Source of the DNA: Crambe crambe
Lineage: Eukaryota > Porifera > Demospongiae > Poecilosclerida > Crambeidae
Length of the DNA stretch: 64,000 nt
Reading direction: 5' to 3'
NCBI GenBank assembly: GCA_963924555.1
Contig: OZ004588.1
Coordinates: 1,860,001-1,924,000, forward strand
How positions within the stretch are numbered: position 1 is the first letter of the stretch; every line of letters starts with the position of its first letter. The notes beneath the pieces were generated by a model. That model saw only the letters and a list, made by a program, of their open reading frames with translations, was not told the DNA's origin and made no database searches. Made by a program: the position numbers and the translations under genes. This document shows positions 23,684-34,005 of the stretch, piece after piece.

Positions 23684-24128
23684 ATACCATAATCGTATAA
23701 ATTTTCAGAGGTTTAAAATTTCATGATTTCCGGAGCTGTTCCTATAATAAAGAATTTCTGCAGATCTAATTTACACATGGAAAATAATGCATGTGCGCAT
23801 AATAGCTATATCATTGCCTGCTGCTGGGGCTGAGTGACATGCATGATGGCTACCTTCTCGTGATTTGTGGCTACTACAGAGAAACCTAGATAGTCCCCCA
23901 AAAAGAAGAAAAGCTGGGCTGGCGATGCCAGACTAAAATCTGGACTGCTACGGAAAGCGAGACACTTCATTGTAGAAGAGAGACAGGTAATGGCCATGAT
24001 CCCGCATCACGCATGCATGCACATCGTTATCATTATGATGTCATAGTACTAATTATTTTCAAGGATTCTGATCGACTACGAAAAAAACAAAAATAAAATC
24101 CCATCGAAAATTTATACGAATACGGTAT
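23684..24128. mobile_element. Small TIR element (ATACCRTA ends)
   Basis: The first 22 bp, starting 'ataccataatcgtataaatt', are the inverse of the last 22 bp with two mismatches. The total length is 445 bp. A 63-codon minus-strand open frame inside (Ser/Phe/Leu-rich) has no recognisable motif. No clear target duplication was seen. It is a non-autonomous DNA transposon in intron 4. Confidence 0.6.
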
Positions 24129-24633
24129 ATTTTTTCACTGCTACTACTTTTCAGGAATGTGATAAGTATAAATGTTTGTATGTTATTAGTTGCACTATTG
24201 GCATTATCAGGTTCTCCACCATTGGCTGACTAAAGTGGTACTAGGTAGCTAGCTATCCTGTCAATTGCTAGCAAATTCTTGATTGCTGATTGATTCTTTA
24301 CCTTACGTAATTTGGAGCTGGCTACCACTAACATGATCAGCACTCACTTGGCAGCTAGTGAGCATAAAGAAAGAAGAAATTGTTTTGTTTATCATTCCAC
24401 TATCATATCTGGAATATAGTAGAATGTCCTTACATGTGCATGCAAAAAACTAATATGTAATGTCCAAGAAAAAACTGCAGGATAGTATGCAATGATGTTC
24501 TATGTCTGTTGTGTGTGTAACACATACCAAGTAGAAAAAAATTAAATTTGAGTGGGTGTATTAAATATTAGTAATATAATTTATACATGCACAATGACAT
24601 TCGTCTGTTTTTTGTTTCATTGACTACCCGTAG

Positions 24634-26778
24634 GTTCCGCTGAGTCACGTCGACTGTATAACGAAGCAATGAAGCAGGGACACGTAAAGTCCCAGATCAA
24701 CAAAGCCCTCCTTTATGGGGCTCCAGGAACCGGAAAATCAAGTTCAATGGACCTTTTTGTCGGTAACCCTCCAAGACAAGCCAGAATAAGCACTCCTTTA
24801 GCTGCTCGTCCAATTACAATGATCCAAATGGGAATCACATCAAAGGAGTGGAAAAAGCTTCATCCAAAAGAACGGAAAGAAATTCTAGCAAGGGCCATAT
24901 ATGCTCAGTTTCATGCCAGCGACACAAATTCAAGTGAAGATTGTGAAGCATCAGCTAATTCTGGTGAGAGTTCTGATTCTGATGAAATATTAACGACTCC
25001 TGAGCATAAAGAAGCTCGTAGTAAAGAGAATAAGTCGACACGTGACGTACATCCACGAGTACACCCAGCAACTCCTTCCAGTCCAATATCTGCTAGCAAA
25101 CCAAAGAAAGGTTCTCATTTGAAGGAAAAGATTTCACTGCCATCCCTTGGCACACATGATGAACTAACAAAATTATTGGATGAAATTTCCAAATCAGATG
25201 ATCTTGAAGCTTTACCTGTCTTCCGGAAAGTTAAACTAATCGATTCTGGTGGACAACCGCAATTTCATGAGGTGTTACCTGTATTTCTTCGTCGCATGTC
25301 CCTCTACATATTCGTCTTCAAGTTGTCAGAAGAACTCGCCACCAAGCCCATGGTAGAATATTTTGGGGAGGATGGGAAACGTGTGGGGACACCTTACCGA
25401 TCAGCTCAGTCCAATGAGCAGCTATTGAAGCACTGCCTTCGCACTTTGCACACCCACAGATCATCTCCCGATACTAAAGGTGAGTGCTCCAAAATCATGA
25501 TCGTAGGGACCCACAGGGACGAAGAACACCTGTGCACGACCGAGACAAGAGAGGAGAAGAACAAGAAGTTAGAAGAGCTGTTACTGCCGATGTTCCAAGA
25601 GGAAGTCGTCTATTACAACCTGGCAGAAAATGAGGTGATCTTTCCAGTCAATGCCAAAAATCCTGAAGAGCTTGATAAGAGTACAGCTAGAGATATCCAA
25701 AGTGTAGTCCTAACAAAGTGTATGCCTGATCCCATTGATGTGCCCCTTCAGTATTTCTCTTTGGAAATTATCCTTGAAGAAGTCAGCCTTTCTTTAGGTA
25801 GAGATGTATTGAGCAAAGAAGAATGCCTTCGAGCAGCAGATAAGCTTTTCTTTGATGAGCATACACTGGATGCAGCTCTCCAGTTCCTAGATGAAATTTC
25901 ATCAGTCTTTTATTTCCCCGAGGTTCTGGATGGTGTTGTATTCACTAACCCTCAAGTCCTCTTGGATAAGGTAACTGAGTTGGTAGAGATTACCTATTGC
26001 TTGAGAGAAAATGTTGGTTGTAAAACACTTCGTGCACTTTCTGGAGGCTGGAAGAAGTTTAAAGATCATGGCATTGTCAGCTTAGAGCTTCTGCAAGAAA
26101 AAAAGTTCGAGAAGCATTATGTGCCTGATATCTTTACTCCTGTTGATCTGGTCAAGCTCTTTAGAAAGTTACTCATCATAGCTGACTTTAGTGCTTCAGA
26201 ATACATCATGCCTGCTCTTCTTCCTGTCCTTGAAAAGGAAAAGGTTCATAAATATCGTCTTCCAGATGATTCTATTTTAGCTCCCCTTGCTCTGTCCTTC
26301 CCCCTTGGAGGGCCTCGTCTCGGCACTTACTGCAGTCTCACATGCTTCTTAGTCTCTCCCGACAACCACTATCCTTCTCCATGGAAAATTGTGCTTCTCC
26401 CTCACTCCAACACTCCAGCTTGCCTCAATCGAAACTGCACCATGTTTTCTGTTCCTTGCTTACCTGGCTCTGTTACACTTATAGACACCTTTACACATTT
26501 CGAAATCCATGTGCACACATCTCAGTCATCGCATCTCAAGATGTGTTCCTTTGTCTCTCAAGCCATATTTGCAGGTTTGAAGAAAGCAACAGTGGTCCTT
26601 GGTTACAACAACTCCATCCCATCGAAAGCACTCCTCTGTTCATGTGGCAATGGAGACCCTCATGTTGCTACGTTTGGAGATGGAGAATGGATCTGCACTC
26701 AACATCCCAATGTATTTGGAGAGTTGACCTCTAGACAATCACCATGGTGTGAACAAGAATCACACCCAGCTCCAAGTG
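24634..26778 (+). CDS. Exon 5: Roc-COR-like GTPase core
   Basis: The acceptor 'cccgtag' ends at 24633 and the donor 'agtg|gtatgt' begins at 26779; both are phase 1 (715 codons). The open frame starts before the first Met (SAESRRLYNEAMKQGHVK), so the ATG at 24669 is internal. G1 is YGAPGTGKSS (about 24714-24746), G3 is LIDSGGQPQFHE (about 25236-25271), and the G4 position is MIVGTHRDEE (about 25497-25526), with THRD in place of NKxD. Between G1 and G3 is a long Ser/Glu-rich insert. The region after G4 (VIFPVNAKN..., PDPIDVPLQYFSLEIILEEV, ISSVFYFPEV, VFTNPQVLLDKVTELVEITY) resembles COR modules of Roco proteins. A C-terminal part contains CSCGNG and HVATFGDGEWICT. I infer a nucleotide-dependent signalling switch. 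The ROCO subfamily is unassigned. Confidence 0.85.
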
Positions 26779-26787
26779 GTATGTCCA

Positions 26788-26848
26788 TGCATACATACAT
26801 ACATACATACACATACATACATACATACATACATACATACATACATGA
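26788..26848 (+). repeat. (CATA)n microsatellite in intron 5
   Basis: Tandem CATA units with one interruption, directly after the exon 5 donor. It keeps the exon 5 frame open past the splice site, so an ORF-only reading wrongly extends the protein to 26894. Confidence 0.9.
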
Positions 26849-26953
26849 GACCCCCTGTCATTCTAGACAGTTGCAAGTTACTATCCAGTACTGAGTTATC
26901 TAATGTGTGAACTTGCCAAACATATACATAAACTGTTTCTTTCTTGACCATAG

Positions 26954-27043
26954 CCTTAGATTATGATGGCAGTAGTAACCACATGTGCTGTGGTGTGATC
27001 AAGCAGATCAATGATTCTGTTGGTCAAATTAAGAAAGAAACTG
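26954..27043 (+). CDS. Exon 6: short linker exon (donor uncertain)
   Basis: The acceptor 'gaccatag' ends at 26953. In phase 1 the exon reads LDYDGSSNHMCCGVIKQIND and then SVGQIKKETG before a stop. To join exon 7 in phase 1 it can end at 27043 using a GC donor (ctg|gctaat), or earlier at a GT inside 'tgtg|gtgtga' or 'gttg|gtcaaa'; all three keep phase 1. With the GC donor the exon is 90 nt. The product is a small polar linker with a Cys pair between the GTPase core and the C-terminal death domain. The coding call is moderate; the 3' boundary is a guess. Confidence 0.5.
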
Positions 27044-27146
27044 GCTAATGTTACATCCTTGACTTAGTATTATTATTAATTTAGCTAGTGCCTTCCTTCA
27101 CTGCTTTGACTTTTGATAATTTTAGTCTTGATTATTTCGTTTGCAG

Positions 27147-27466
27147 GAGCTTCTGCCTCTTCAACTCCTACTATGATGGAAATCATTCGCTTCCCTCTAA
27201 AAGATTCCAAAGTGAACTTGGCTCAAGAAATCGGAACTAAGTATTTCGAATTTGGAACTTTCTTGCTTGAAGATGCCACTGGCGCTCGTATCAGTGCCTT
27301 GGAAGAAGAGCTGAGACATAATGCACAAAATATCAATCGCCAGATCTTCCGAGAATGGCTGAGTGGGGGAGGGAAAAAGCCTGTTTCATGGGAGACTCTA
27401 ATTGCTGTACTTGAAGACATTGGATTGAGTGAACTAGCAAAATCGATAGCAGAAGTCAAGCAATAA
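27147..27466 (+). CDS. Exon 7: C-terminal death domain and stop
   Basis: The acceptor 'gtttgcag' ends at 27146 in phase 1, and the stop TAA is at 27464-27466. The product runs MEIIRFPLKDSKVNLAQEIG, then YFEFGTFLLEDATGARISAL, a helix with INRQIFREWLSGGG, and SWETLIAVLEDIGLSELAKS to the end. W-x-x-GGG-x-x-P-V-SWETL-IAVL..IGL..LA..I is a typical death domain second half. An intact terminal death domain after a Roc-COR-like core matches architectures known for MFHAS1/DAPK-like or sponge death-domain GTPases. Two paralogous copies of this exon occur at 27631 (truncated) and 63652 (frameshifted). Confidence 0.85.
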
Positions 27467-27539
27467 GCACATTATTATATCTATCTTTATTCTGTGTGTA
27501 CATTTTACTTCTGTACTCATACTAGCTATAGCACTGTTC

Positions 27540-27545
27540 AATAAA
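27540..27545 (+). promoter_or_regulatory. Poly(A) signal AATAAA
   Basis: AATAAA lies 74 bp after the stop codon of exon 7, an ordinary distance for the 3' end of this gene. Confidence 0.7.
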
Positions 27546-27630
27546 AAATTTTGCACATTAAATATAATGGACACCAACAGGAATAATAATAGATCATGTA
27601 TATCCTCTTTATAATAATCTTCTAATTCCA

Positions 27631-27733
27631 GTGTCTTCCCCTCCTCCGACTAGCTATGATAGACATCCTTAATCTCTTCCTACCTCTACAAGACTCTCTA
27701 ACAGAAGTGAACTTGGCTCAAGATTTATCATAG
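27631..27733 (+). pseudogene. Truncated second copy of the terminal death-domain exon
   Basis: After the acceptor-like 'tctaattccag' the sequence follows the start of exon 7: 'tcttcccctcctccgacta', then 'ctacctctacaagactctct', then 'gaagtgaacttggctcaaga'. This gives the SLPPL..DS...VNLAQ segment, with a frame break and then a stop at about 27731. The rest of the domain is missing. It is a tandem partial duplicate about 0.5 kb downstream of the intact exon. Confidence 0.65.
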
Positions 27734-28430
27734 CTATACTCTGAACATTCCTTCATTTCTAACACTTCAGATGAACATTCAATGGTCTGATCCAAAAGAT
27801 GTACATCTGGTACACCTTTGCAAAAAGATTCTTTCCCAGATTTTGAGCCTGCAATCTTATAATGTGCCGAAGTCACAGAGTCAAAGCAATCTTCCTATAT
27901 GTTTCCAAACAATCTCCCCCTTGATGATTGGATATGCTTTCTCATACTTCCTCAACAGCCTGTGGTGTGGTTGGTACCAAACTCTGCTTCCAAGTTGTGA
28001 CACTCGTTTACAAGTGTACAACTGATTGTACATCATCCATTATATGAGATTCAATGTTCTCCCTCTCATCCAATAGATGACCAACCTCCTGTCCAGCTTA
28101 TCCCGAATTACCAGTGTTGGAGAAATGTTTCAGTCATCTAAGACCCTGGCCTGCTTGCAGAATTTGCCCAGACTGACACCACGTTCTTCTCAATTTTCAC
28201 ATGCATCCATAAGAAGCACATAAGAAGCACATAGGAAGCACACAAGTCTCAATCACTGATCTCACAGAAAGAGGACTCAGATCACCCTAATAACTTGCAT
28301 CCTTTACATGGAGTTAGTGGCCAAAAGATTATGTCTCCACCAATAGCCACAACTCATTAATGTGGAAACCGTCTCTACTGTCTAGTTAGCACTCTAAAAT
28401 GGACCAACTGAATTATTGTGATTCTCATTC
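27734..28430 (+). other. No intact gene; possible decayed COR-like tail
   Basis: Phrases such as 'ctcatacttcctcaacagcc', and open stretches rich in Ser/Leu/Cys on the plus strand around 27771-28025, faintly recall the C-terminal part of exon 5, but they are too broken to call. Confidence 0.3.
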
Positions 28431-28436
28431 ATTCTT

Positions 28437-28605
28437 TTGCGCATGAGCATTCTCAATTTTAGGGGGTGGGGCAGGCTGATTGCATGGTGGGCATTATTTG
28501 CATCTGTAGTTAGCACATGTTCTGACCGCGAGGACTCTGAAGATAGCGCCATTGAACGAGGTTTCATTCGTAGGGAAGTGTTCTGCATTCAAAATTGGCA
28601 TCTGT
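28437..28605 (+). repeat. Array 5' block, copy A (intact)
   Basis: The block runs from 'gcgcatgagcattctcaatt' through 'gcgccattgaacgaggtttc' to a strong donor 'ctgt|gtaagtac'. A second copy is cut in two: its left half is at 38245-38400 and its right half at 54706-54812, ending at the same donor. The plus-strand frame of copy A gives SAIERGFIRREVFCIQNWHL before the donor, but copy B has a stop there, so this may be a non-coding first exon. The minus strand also has an open frame; the conserved donor argues for the plus strand. Confidence 0.6.
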
Positions 28606-29275
28606 GTAAGTACCTGCCTTTCGACAATCAGTTCAACTTGTAAAGATCATCCGTCTTTTAGCAAAGACATGTTTTCTTGGAGTCAGGTATGATGTGCATT
28701 TACATTGTATACCTATTATGATGTTATGTGACAGCTATGGGCAGTACACATATATAAACAACTTGCTTATCAATGTCTACTCATAATGGTACTGTTGCCT
28801 TACAGAATATGATGTGACCTTAATCAAGTTGTTTAAATTATGTGCTGGGTTCATGATTTATGGAAACAATATCTTTCTTTATATAAATATGCCTTAGCAA
28901 TGTTTGGATTTACAGTGTACACCCCCCCCCCCCCCCCCCTCCACCTCCACCTCTATAAGTTATTTTACTTTTTCACACCTTTGTTTCAACTGCTGCATGC
29001 TTTTCATTGAGTGGAGTTGCACTTCCAACACAGCTGGTCACTAGATTATTTACTTTTGGAAAAAGGTTTCTGACCATTTGGTAGGTTTGGGATATAGTGA
29101 GCCCCCTCCCCCTTCACCCCCAATACAATAAACTAACATGTTGCATTTCCATGCAATCACTGGTAGTAGTAAAGCAACGATGTTTGTATATACAGATAGA
29201 GCAAACACACCCCCCACCCCCTCCATACTTCTTTTGGTTCTAACTAATCACTGTATGTTGTGTATGCAATTACAG
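28606..29275 (+). other. Intron-like spacer in array
   Basis: Shared with 54813-55378 ('gatgatgtcatgtgacagct'-type strings, the 'gaccttaatcaagttgttta' segment, and 'tgctttt cattgagtggag' further on). Contains an 18-C run at 28922-28939. No exon seen. Confidence 0.5.
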
Positions 29276-29345
29276 AATGAGATGATGAAGTCTCAAGGAA
29301 GAGGAGCAGTCGTAATCGTCCCCCTAAGAGACCAAACCCTTACAG
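29276..29345 (+). pseudogene. Basic micro-exon copy 1 (one base short)
   Basis: The acceptor 'caattacag' and donor 'ttacag|gtaacc' are kept, but the copy is 70 nt instead of 71: 'aagtctcaagg' replaces 'aagtcctcaagg'. This shifts the frame of the Lys/Arg/Ser-rich peptide seen in the other copies. It would be coding only with a compensating change. Confidence 0.65.
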
Positions 29346-31055
29346 GTAACCATCAATCCTTCTCGGATTTGTCTGTTGGATCCAAGCAGCCCTTACTTGC
29401 TTTCACATGTGATTTCCTTTTGATGTAGTTTTAAAACATTGATATTATGTCTCAACACCCCCACCCTCTGCTCAAGCTTCTTTGTGATTGTATGTACTAG
29501 CATATGTGTGGATTCATGTCCTCTATGCCTCCCCTTTATAAGCTGCCGGTGCTTTATGTGGAATTGGCTCAGAAGGTATAAATATTCCTATTGCTTAACA
29601 ATAAGGTGTTGATATGTCACCTATATGCAGTGCATCACATTTTTATAGGTACGTATAATCAGTACGTCTTCTGATTGCCCCTCCCTCCCTCTATATATTG
29701 TCCCATCGCACTTTGTCCCTAGCATGGATAGTGCTGAGAGAGAATTCATAGACCTGAACACCTCATGGCCCACCACTGTCAATCTATGGTATGTTTTGAG
29801 TTTCGACTTTCTGGTGTTGAGACCCTTTACCCATTTTGATACAATCTTTTCTTTTTTTTAAGCTTAAATTCATGTAGCTATTTATGACATTATAAAATGA
29901 ACTTTGGTAGCATAATTGCAAACCACCAAATTATCCATCCACATGGAAATCTGTGCATCATAATTATGACTTTACAGGTTGGAAAAATTTGCACCTCTGT
30001 ACTGACATCACATTGATTAATTCCTCTCTCCCTTGACAGGGTTCTTGTACCATCTGAATGTCTGGGAACCTACCCACATGCAAATTCAACTCCTTTCACC
30101 CCTTAAATGTGAGTTGCATGCATGAGAAGTGCTGATGGAGTTAGTAGATGTGAACACCTCATGGCCCACCACTGTCATTCTATTCTGTACTTATGACTTT
30201 CTAATGTTGAGACCCTTTACCCAGCTAATGTGTATAGAGTGGCAGTACAGGAACTTGACTTTGAATGTTGAGGTGTCTCTCCAGAGAGGTTGTAGCACTT
30301 TCAGTCGATATGATTGTTTACTTTCTGTTTCATAATGGCTCCCTTTCTATTATCAAGCCAGTATGTTTTTTAGGCTGAGAATGAATTTACTTTAGGAGGG
30401 TGTGCTCTAATATGAATCCATGCATAGTCCGAGCATGTTTCAACTAACCTTAATTAAACCCCAGAAAGTGCTGAAGTCACGGGAATGTAGAACCTTGAGT
30501 ATTAGATGCTCTGTGTGCCCCCCAGATCAAGTTTTACTCTGGGGCTATCACATGTTGAACACACACGCACACACTCTATAGGGTTTCATACGAATCTTCC
30601 AAAAAGGGGGAACCACTTGAAGCCCCTCTCCCTTCAAACTAATTAGTAGGACAGCCATTAAGAGACCACCTCTATTTAAAGACTACATTTTCCACTGTAT
30701 ATCTACATGAATTCTTATCACCACATCATCTCAAGAGAGAATGCAAGTATCAGGCATCATCAGGCATCATGCAATAAGCTTCAGTCCCAAGTTGTACATA
30801 TCAATGGGGCATACAGACAACACACTTCTTAACCCCTTGCTTGGTAAAGTCTTGATGAAGTAGTTTGAATTAATTACATATGGTGGGCATTATTATGTGA
30901 CAGTATCAGGTAGAAATCCTTAAATAATAATGAAACTATCACAAGCTTTGTCATTTAAGGTATTATTTGTGGTGTGAATGACCATCAATCCCTTACTTGG
31001 TCACTTCCTTCCACATGTAATTTTCTTTTGATATATTTTTTGAGCATTGATGTTG

Positions 31056-31122
<67 letters not shown>

Positions 31123-32060
31123 TTGTCGATGTACCAACATGTGGAATCCAGCTCCCCCCTTTAGAATACAGAAGGTATCAATTTGCATCCCAGTCAGATG
31201 TACATAATATTATAATCAATACATCTTCTGATTGCCCCTCCCTCCCCCTATAATGCTGTCCTATCTCACTTCATCCTCTGCATGCTGCATGCATGGATAG
31301 AGTTTGTAGACCTGAGCACCTCATGGCTGGCCGGCCCACCCCTGTCATCTGGATGACTATATTCTGCACTTGTGACTTTCTAAAGTTTGCCCACTATAGC
31401 CTAACTTGCTAAGGAAATGGAGTGGTGTATCCTCATAATAGCACTTTCAGTCAATATGAGTTTCTGTTTCAATATGAATCCCTTTCTATTGTCCTGTATC
31501 AAACCGTATTAGTTGAGCTTAGCCTAGGAGGGTGTGTGCAGGCCGAGCATGTTTAATATCAGCTTGTCAGTCATGAGTCACAAAATCAGTCTGTTTCAGC
31601 TGCATGGCAATGCAACAATTTTGGACCTAATCAGCTGATTAAGATCTTTAAGTAAGCAGTGGTGTCATCCATGCATGTGTGAAAGTTTCAGTTCCAGACA
31701 GATCCTGTTATTCCATAGAAGACTGCAAACTGAATAAAGTATCTGATAAGCAATTTTTTTCCATTCCCCCCTCTTTGTATATATAGAACCTTCCTCCATT
31801 TAAAGATCAGACATGTATGTTAGTGAACTGGAAGTGCCAGAATTGTATGCACAGCTGGTCACTACTAAAAGAAGTTTTGAAGTCTGGGGGTTGGAGATAA
31901 CATGGGAAATCCCCCTCCCCCTCAACACAATACATACACATAATGTGTTGCTGCAATCGATGTTTTTATCAATTTTTTGCAAAACACACCCCCACCCCAC
32001 CCCCTCCACATTTTTTTCATTGTTCTAGCTAATCACTGTATGTTGTGTATGCAATTACAG
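29346..32060 (+). repeat. Array modules between micro-exons 1 and 2
   Basis: Contains copies of the module with a 'ccctagcatggatagtg' acceptor-like start and the FVDLNTSWPTTV-type frame at about 29718-29850, 30126-30340 and 31270-31510. The 30129-30335 copy is the longest open one: ELVDVNTSWPTTVILF, then DFLMLRPFTQL, then NLTLNVEVSLQRGCSTF. Short strings 'ggtgccagtgctttatgtgg' (an approximate copy at 29543) precede several modules and may be another small exon. A CT microsatellite lies at 31058-31117. A solo transposon-like end, 'agggtttcatacgaatcttc', is at 30582. Confidence 0.55.
31058..31117 (+). repeat. (CT)n microsatellite
   Basis: Sixty bases of uninterrupted TC/CT dinucleotide. It produces spurious Ser-Leu open frames. 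Confidence 0.95.
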
Positions 32061-32131
32061 AATGAGATGATGAAGTCCTCAAGGAAGAGGAGCAATTGTA
32101 ATCATCCCTCTAAGAGACCAAACCCTTACAG
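32061..32131 (+). CDS. Basic micro-exon copy 2
   Basis: The 71-nt exon has acceptor 'gcaattacag' and donor 'ttacag|gtaaac'. It starts in phase 0 and ends in phase 2, reading NEMMKSSRKRSNCNHPSKRP then NPY. The Lys/Arg/Ser-rich product resembles a nuclear-localisation or RNA/DNA-contact segment. Conservation of length, frame and both splice sites among copies is the main evidence that it is a real exon of the array gene family. I cannot name the gene. Confidence 0.55.
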
Positions 32132-32220
32132 GTAAACATCAGTCCTTTTCAATTTTGTCTGTTGGATCAAAGCAGGTTACTTTCTTTTCACTCCTTTTGA
32201 TGTGGTTGATAATGTATTTC

Positions 32221-32255
<35 letters not shown>

Positions 32256-33955
32256 TTCTCTTTGTGATAGTATGTTGTATGTACTGGCATGTGTGTGAAT
32301 TCATGTCCTCTATTCAGAAAGTGCCAGTGCTTTTAGTTTATGTGGAATAGGCTCAAAAGATATAAATATACCAATGCTTGGTGTTGATATGCCACCTATG
32401 TGCAGTGCATTCCAGGTACATATAATCAGTACGTTTTCTGATAGCCCCTCCTCCCACTATATATTGTCCCGTCTCACTTTGTCCCTAGCATGGATAGAGT
32501 TCGTAGACCTGAACATCTCATGGTTCACCACTGTCAATCTAAATATAGATCGATGGTATAGTTTGAGATTGAACTAGTTTTGAAACCCTTTACCCATTTA
32601 GCCTAGTTGATTAATTTTGTGACTTTACCAATTATTCTCAAATGTAATAATATTTGAAGTCCTTAATTGCCTAATCACTTCTGTACTGGTATTCACATTG
32701 ATTAATTCTCACTCCGGTTCTTCTACAATCTGAATCTCTGGGATCCCTTCCTCCCTTCTGAACATGTTGCAAGTTGTTTGCATGACGGAAGGACTCTCTC
32801 TGATTGGTATAAGTGGTACATCTTCTAATTCCCCCTCCCTCCCCTATATATTCAGTTTCTCCCTAGCAGGGAAGTATTGATGGAGTTAGTAGATGTGCCA
32901 CCACTGTCGTTCTATTCTGTACTTATGACTTTCTTATGTTTGAGACCCTTTACCCAGCTGATGTGCAGCACAGGAACTTGACTTTGAATGTTGAGGTGTC
33001 TCTTCAGAGGTTGTAGCACTTTCAGTCCATATGATTGTTTACTTTCTGTTTCACAATGGCTCCCTTTCTATTGTCCGGTATCAAGCCAGTATGTTTATTT
33101 AGGCTGGGAATAAGTGCTCTAATAAGAATTCCATTCATACTTGGAGCATGTTTCAACTAGCCTTAAACCCAGGGTGATTGAAGTCACAGGAATGTAATTA
33201 CTGTGCATTATTTAGAACCTAGATGCTGTTTTACTCTTGAGACGTGATAAGAATTCATGTAGCTATGCAGTGAAACTTGCATTAAGTGACCACAGATGGG
33301 CTAAGAAATGCAGAATAGAGGTGGTACTTTTCTTGATGGCTTTGCTTCTAGTTCGGTTAATTTTGGAGGGAACCCTTCCTCTGGTTTTTAACTGGCTTGG
33401 ATACAGGTTTAGCATGACAAGCGTTAGGGGGTTGCTATGACTCCATAGTTTAATTGCTACTTTAGTGTGGCAAGGTGTCAGAAATGCAATTACATACTAG
33501 GGTATATAATATGTCAGACATCCTATTGTGCATAATATTGTGTCAATATGAGGATTCATCATCCTTACAGTATTTACTACTACACACCCTTCCACACTTG
33601 ATCTTTCATCATTCTAGCTAAGGCAGTTCCAAATAAATCACTTGTTTAATGGATTTTTTCTCCTTTCTTATAGGCAGGCAGGACGAGATAAATTTAGATA
33701 TAAAGTACCTCAGTATACTATGCATCATACTGTAATGGCATCTCAGTATACTATGTATCATGTTTATATGGTCATGAGTTCTAGTATACAAAGAAACAGC
33801 AGTATACTGGGATTCTCTAGTACACAAAGATAAACAGCAGTATACTGAGGATATACAAGTTTAAATTTATTTCAATTCTGTCAGCAGAGAAATCCGTTAA
33901 ACAAGTAATTTATTTTGAACTGCCTAAGCACTGTATGTTGTACATGTGATTACAA
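32132..33955 (+). repeat. Array modules between micro-exons 2 and 3
   Basis: Modules are at about 32465-32600 and 32870-33080 (the latter with 'gaacttgactttgaatgttg', the NLTLNVE segment). There is a 33-C run at 32223-32255. At about 33690-33872 is a foldback: 'cctcagtatact' near 33709 is matched by 'agtatactgagg' near 33840, with weaker matching outward. No complete gene. Confidence 0.5.
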
Positions 33956-33956
33956 A

Positions 33957-34005
33957 ATGAGGTGATGAAGTCACAAGAAAGAGGAGCCATTGTAATTAAC
34001 TCACC
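33957..34005 (+). pseudogene. Basic micro-exon copy 3 (degenerate)
   Basis: 'aatgaggtgatgaagtcac' followed by 'aagaaagaggagcc' matches the first two thirds of the micro-exon. The acceptor has changed to 'attacaaa' and the 3' third and donor are lost. Confidence 0.55.

Larger units (their letters stand above)
16315..24633 (+). repeat. Intron 4 with duplicated blocks
   Basis: An 8.3-kb intron built largely of internal duplications. (a) 16311-16680 resembles 17340-17720, including a copy of the exon-4 donor string 'aaggtgagtctggttctctg'. (b) 16705-16990 resembles 18500-18740 ('cttacattcaagaatgagcc'). (c) A unit of about 100 bp starting 'cattacataaccacatacct' recurs at 17243, 18942, 19902, 22506 and 23211, with a partial copy at 21540. 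(d) 19480-20100 resembles 22150-22700. (e) 20272-20370 and 22735-22835 are inverted copies. No coding exon was recognised, although the decoy donor at 17344 could mislead gene finders. Confidence 0.7.

Noticed and set aside
26779..26894. C-terminal Tyr-Ile-His-Thr repeat tail of the GTPase
   Set aside because: It is read-through of the (CATA)n microsatellite beyond a good phase-1 donor at 26779; the next exon fits in phase.
30974..31253. Ser-Leu repeat proteins
   Set aside because: They are translations of the CT microsatellite at 31058-31117.
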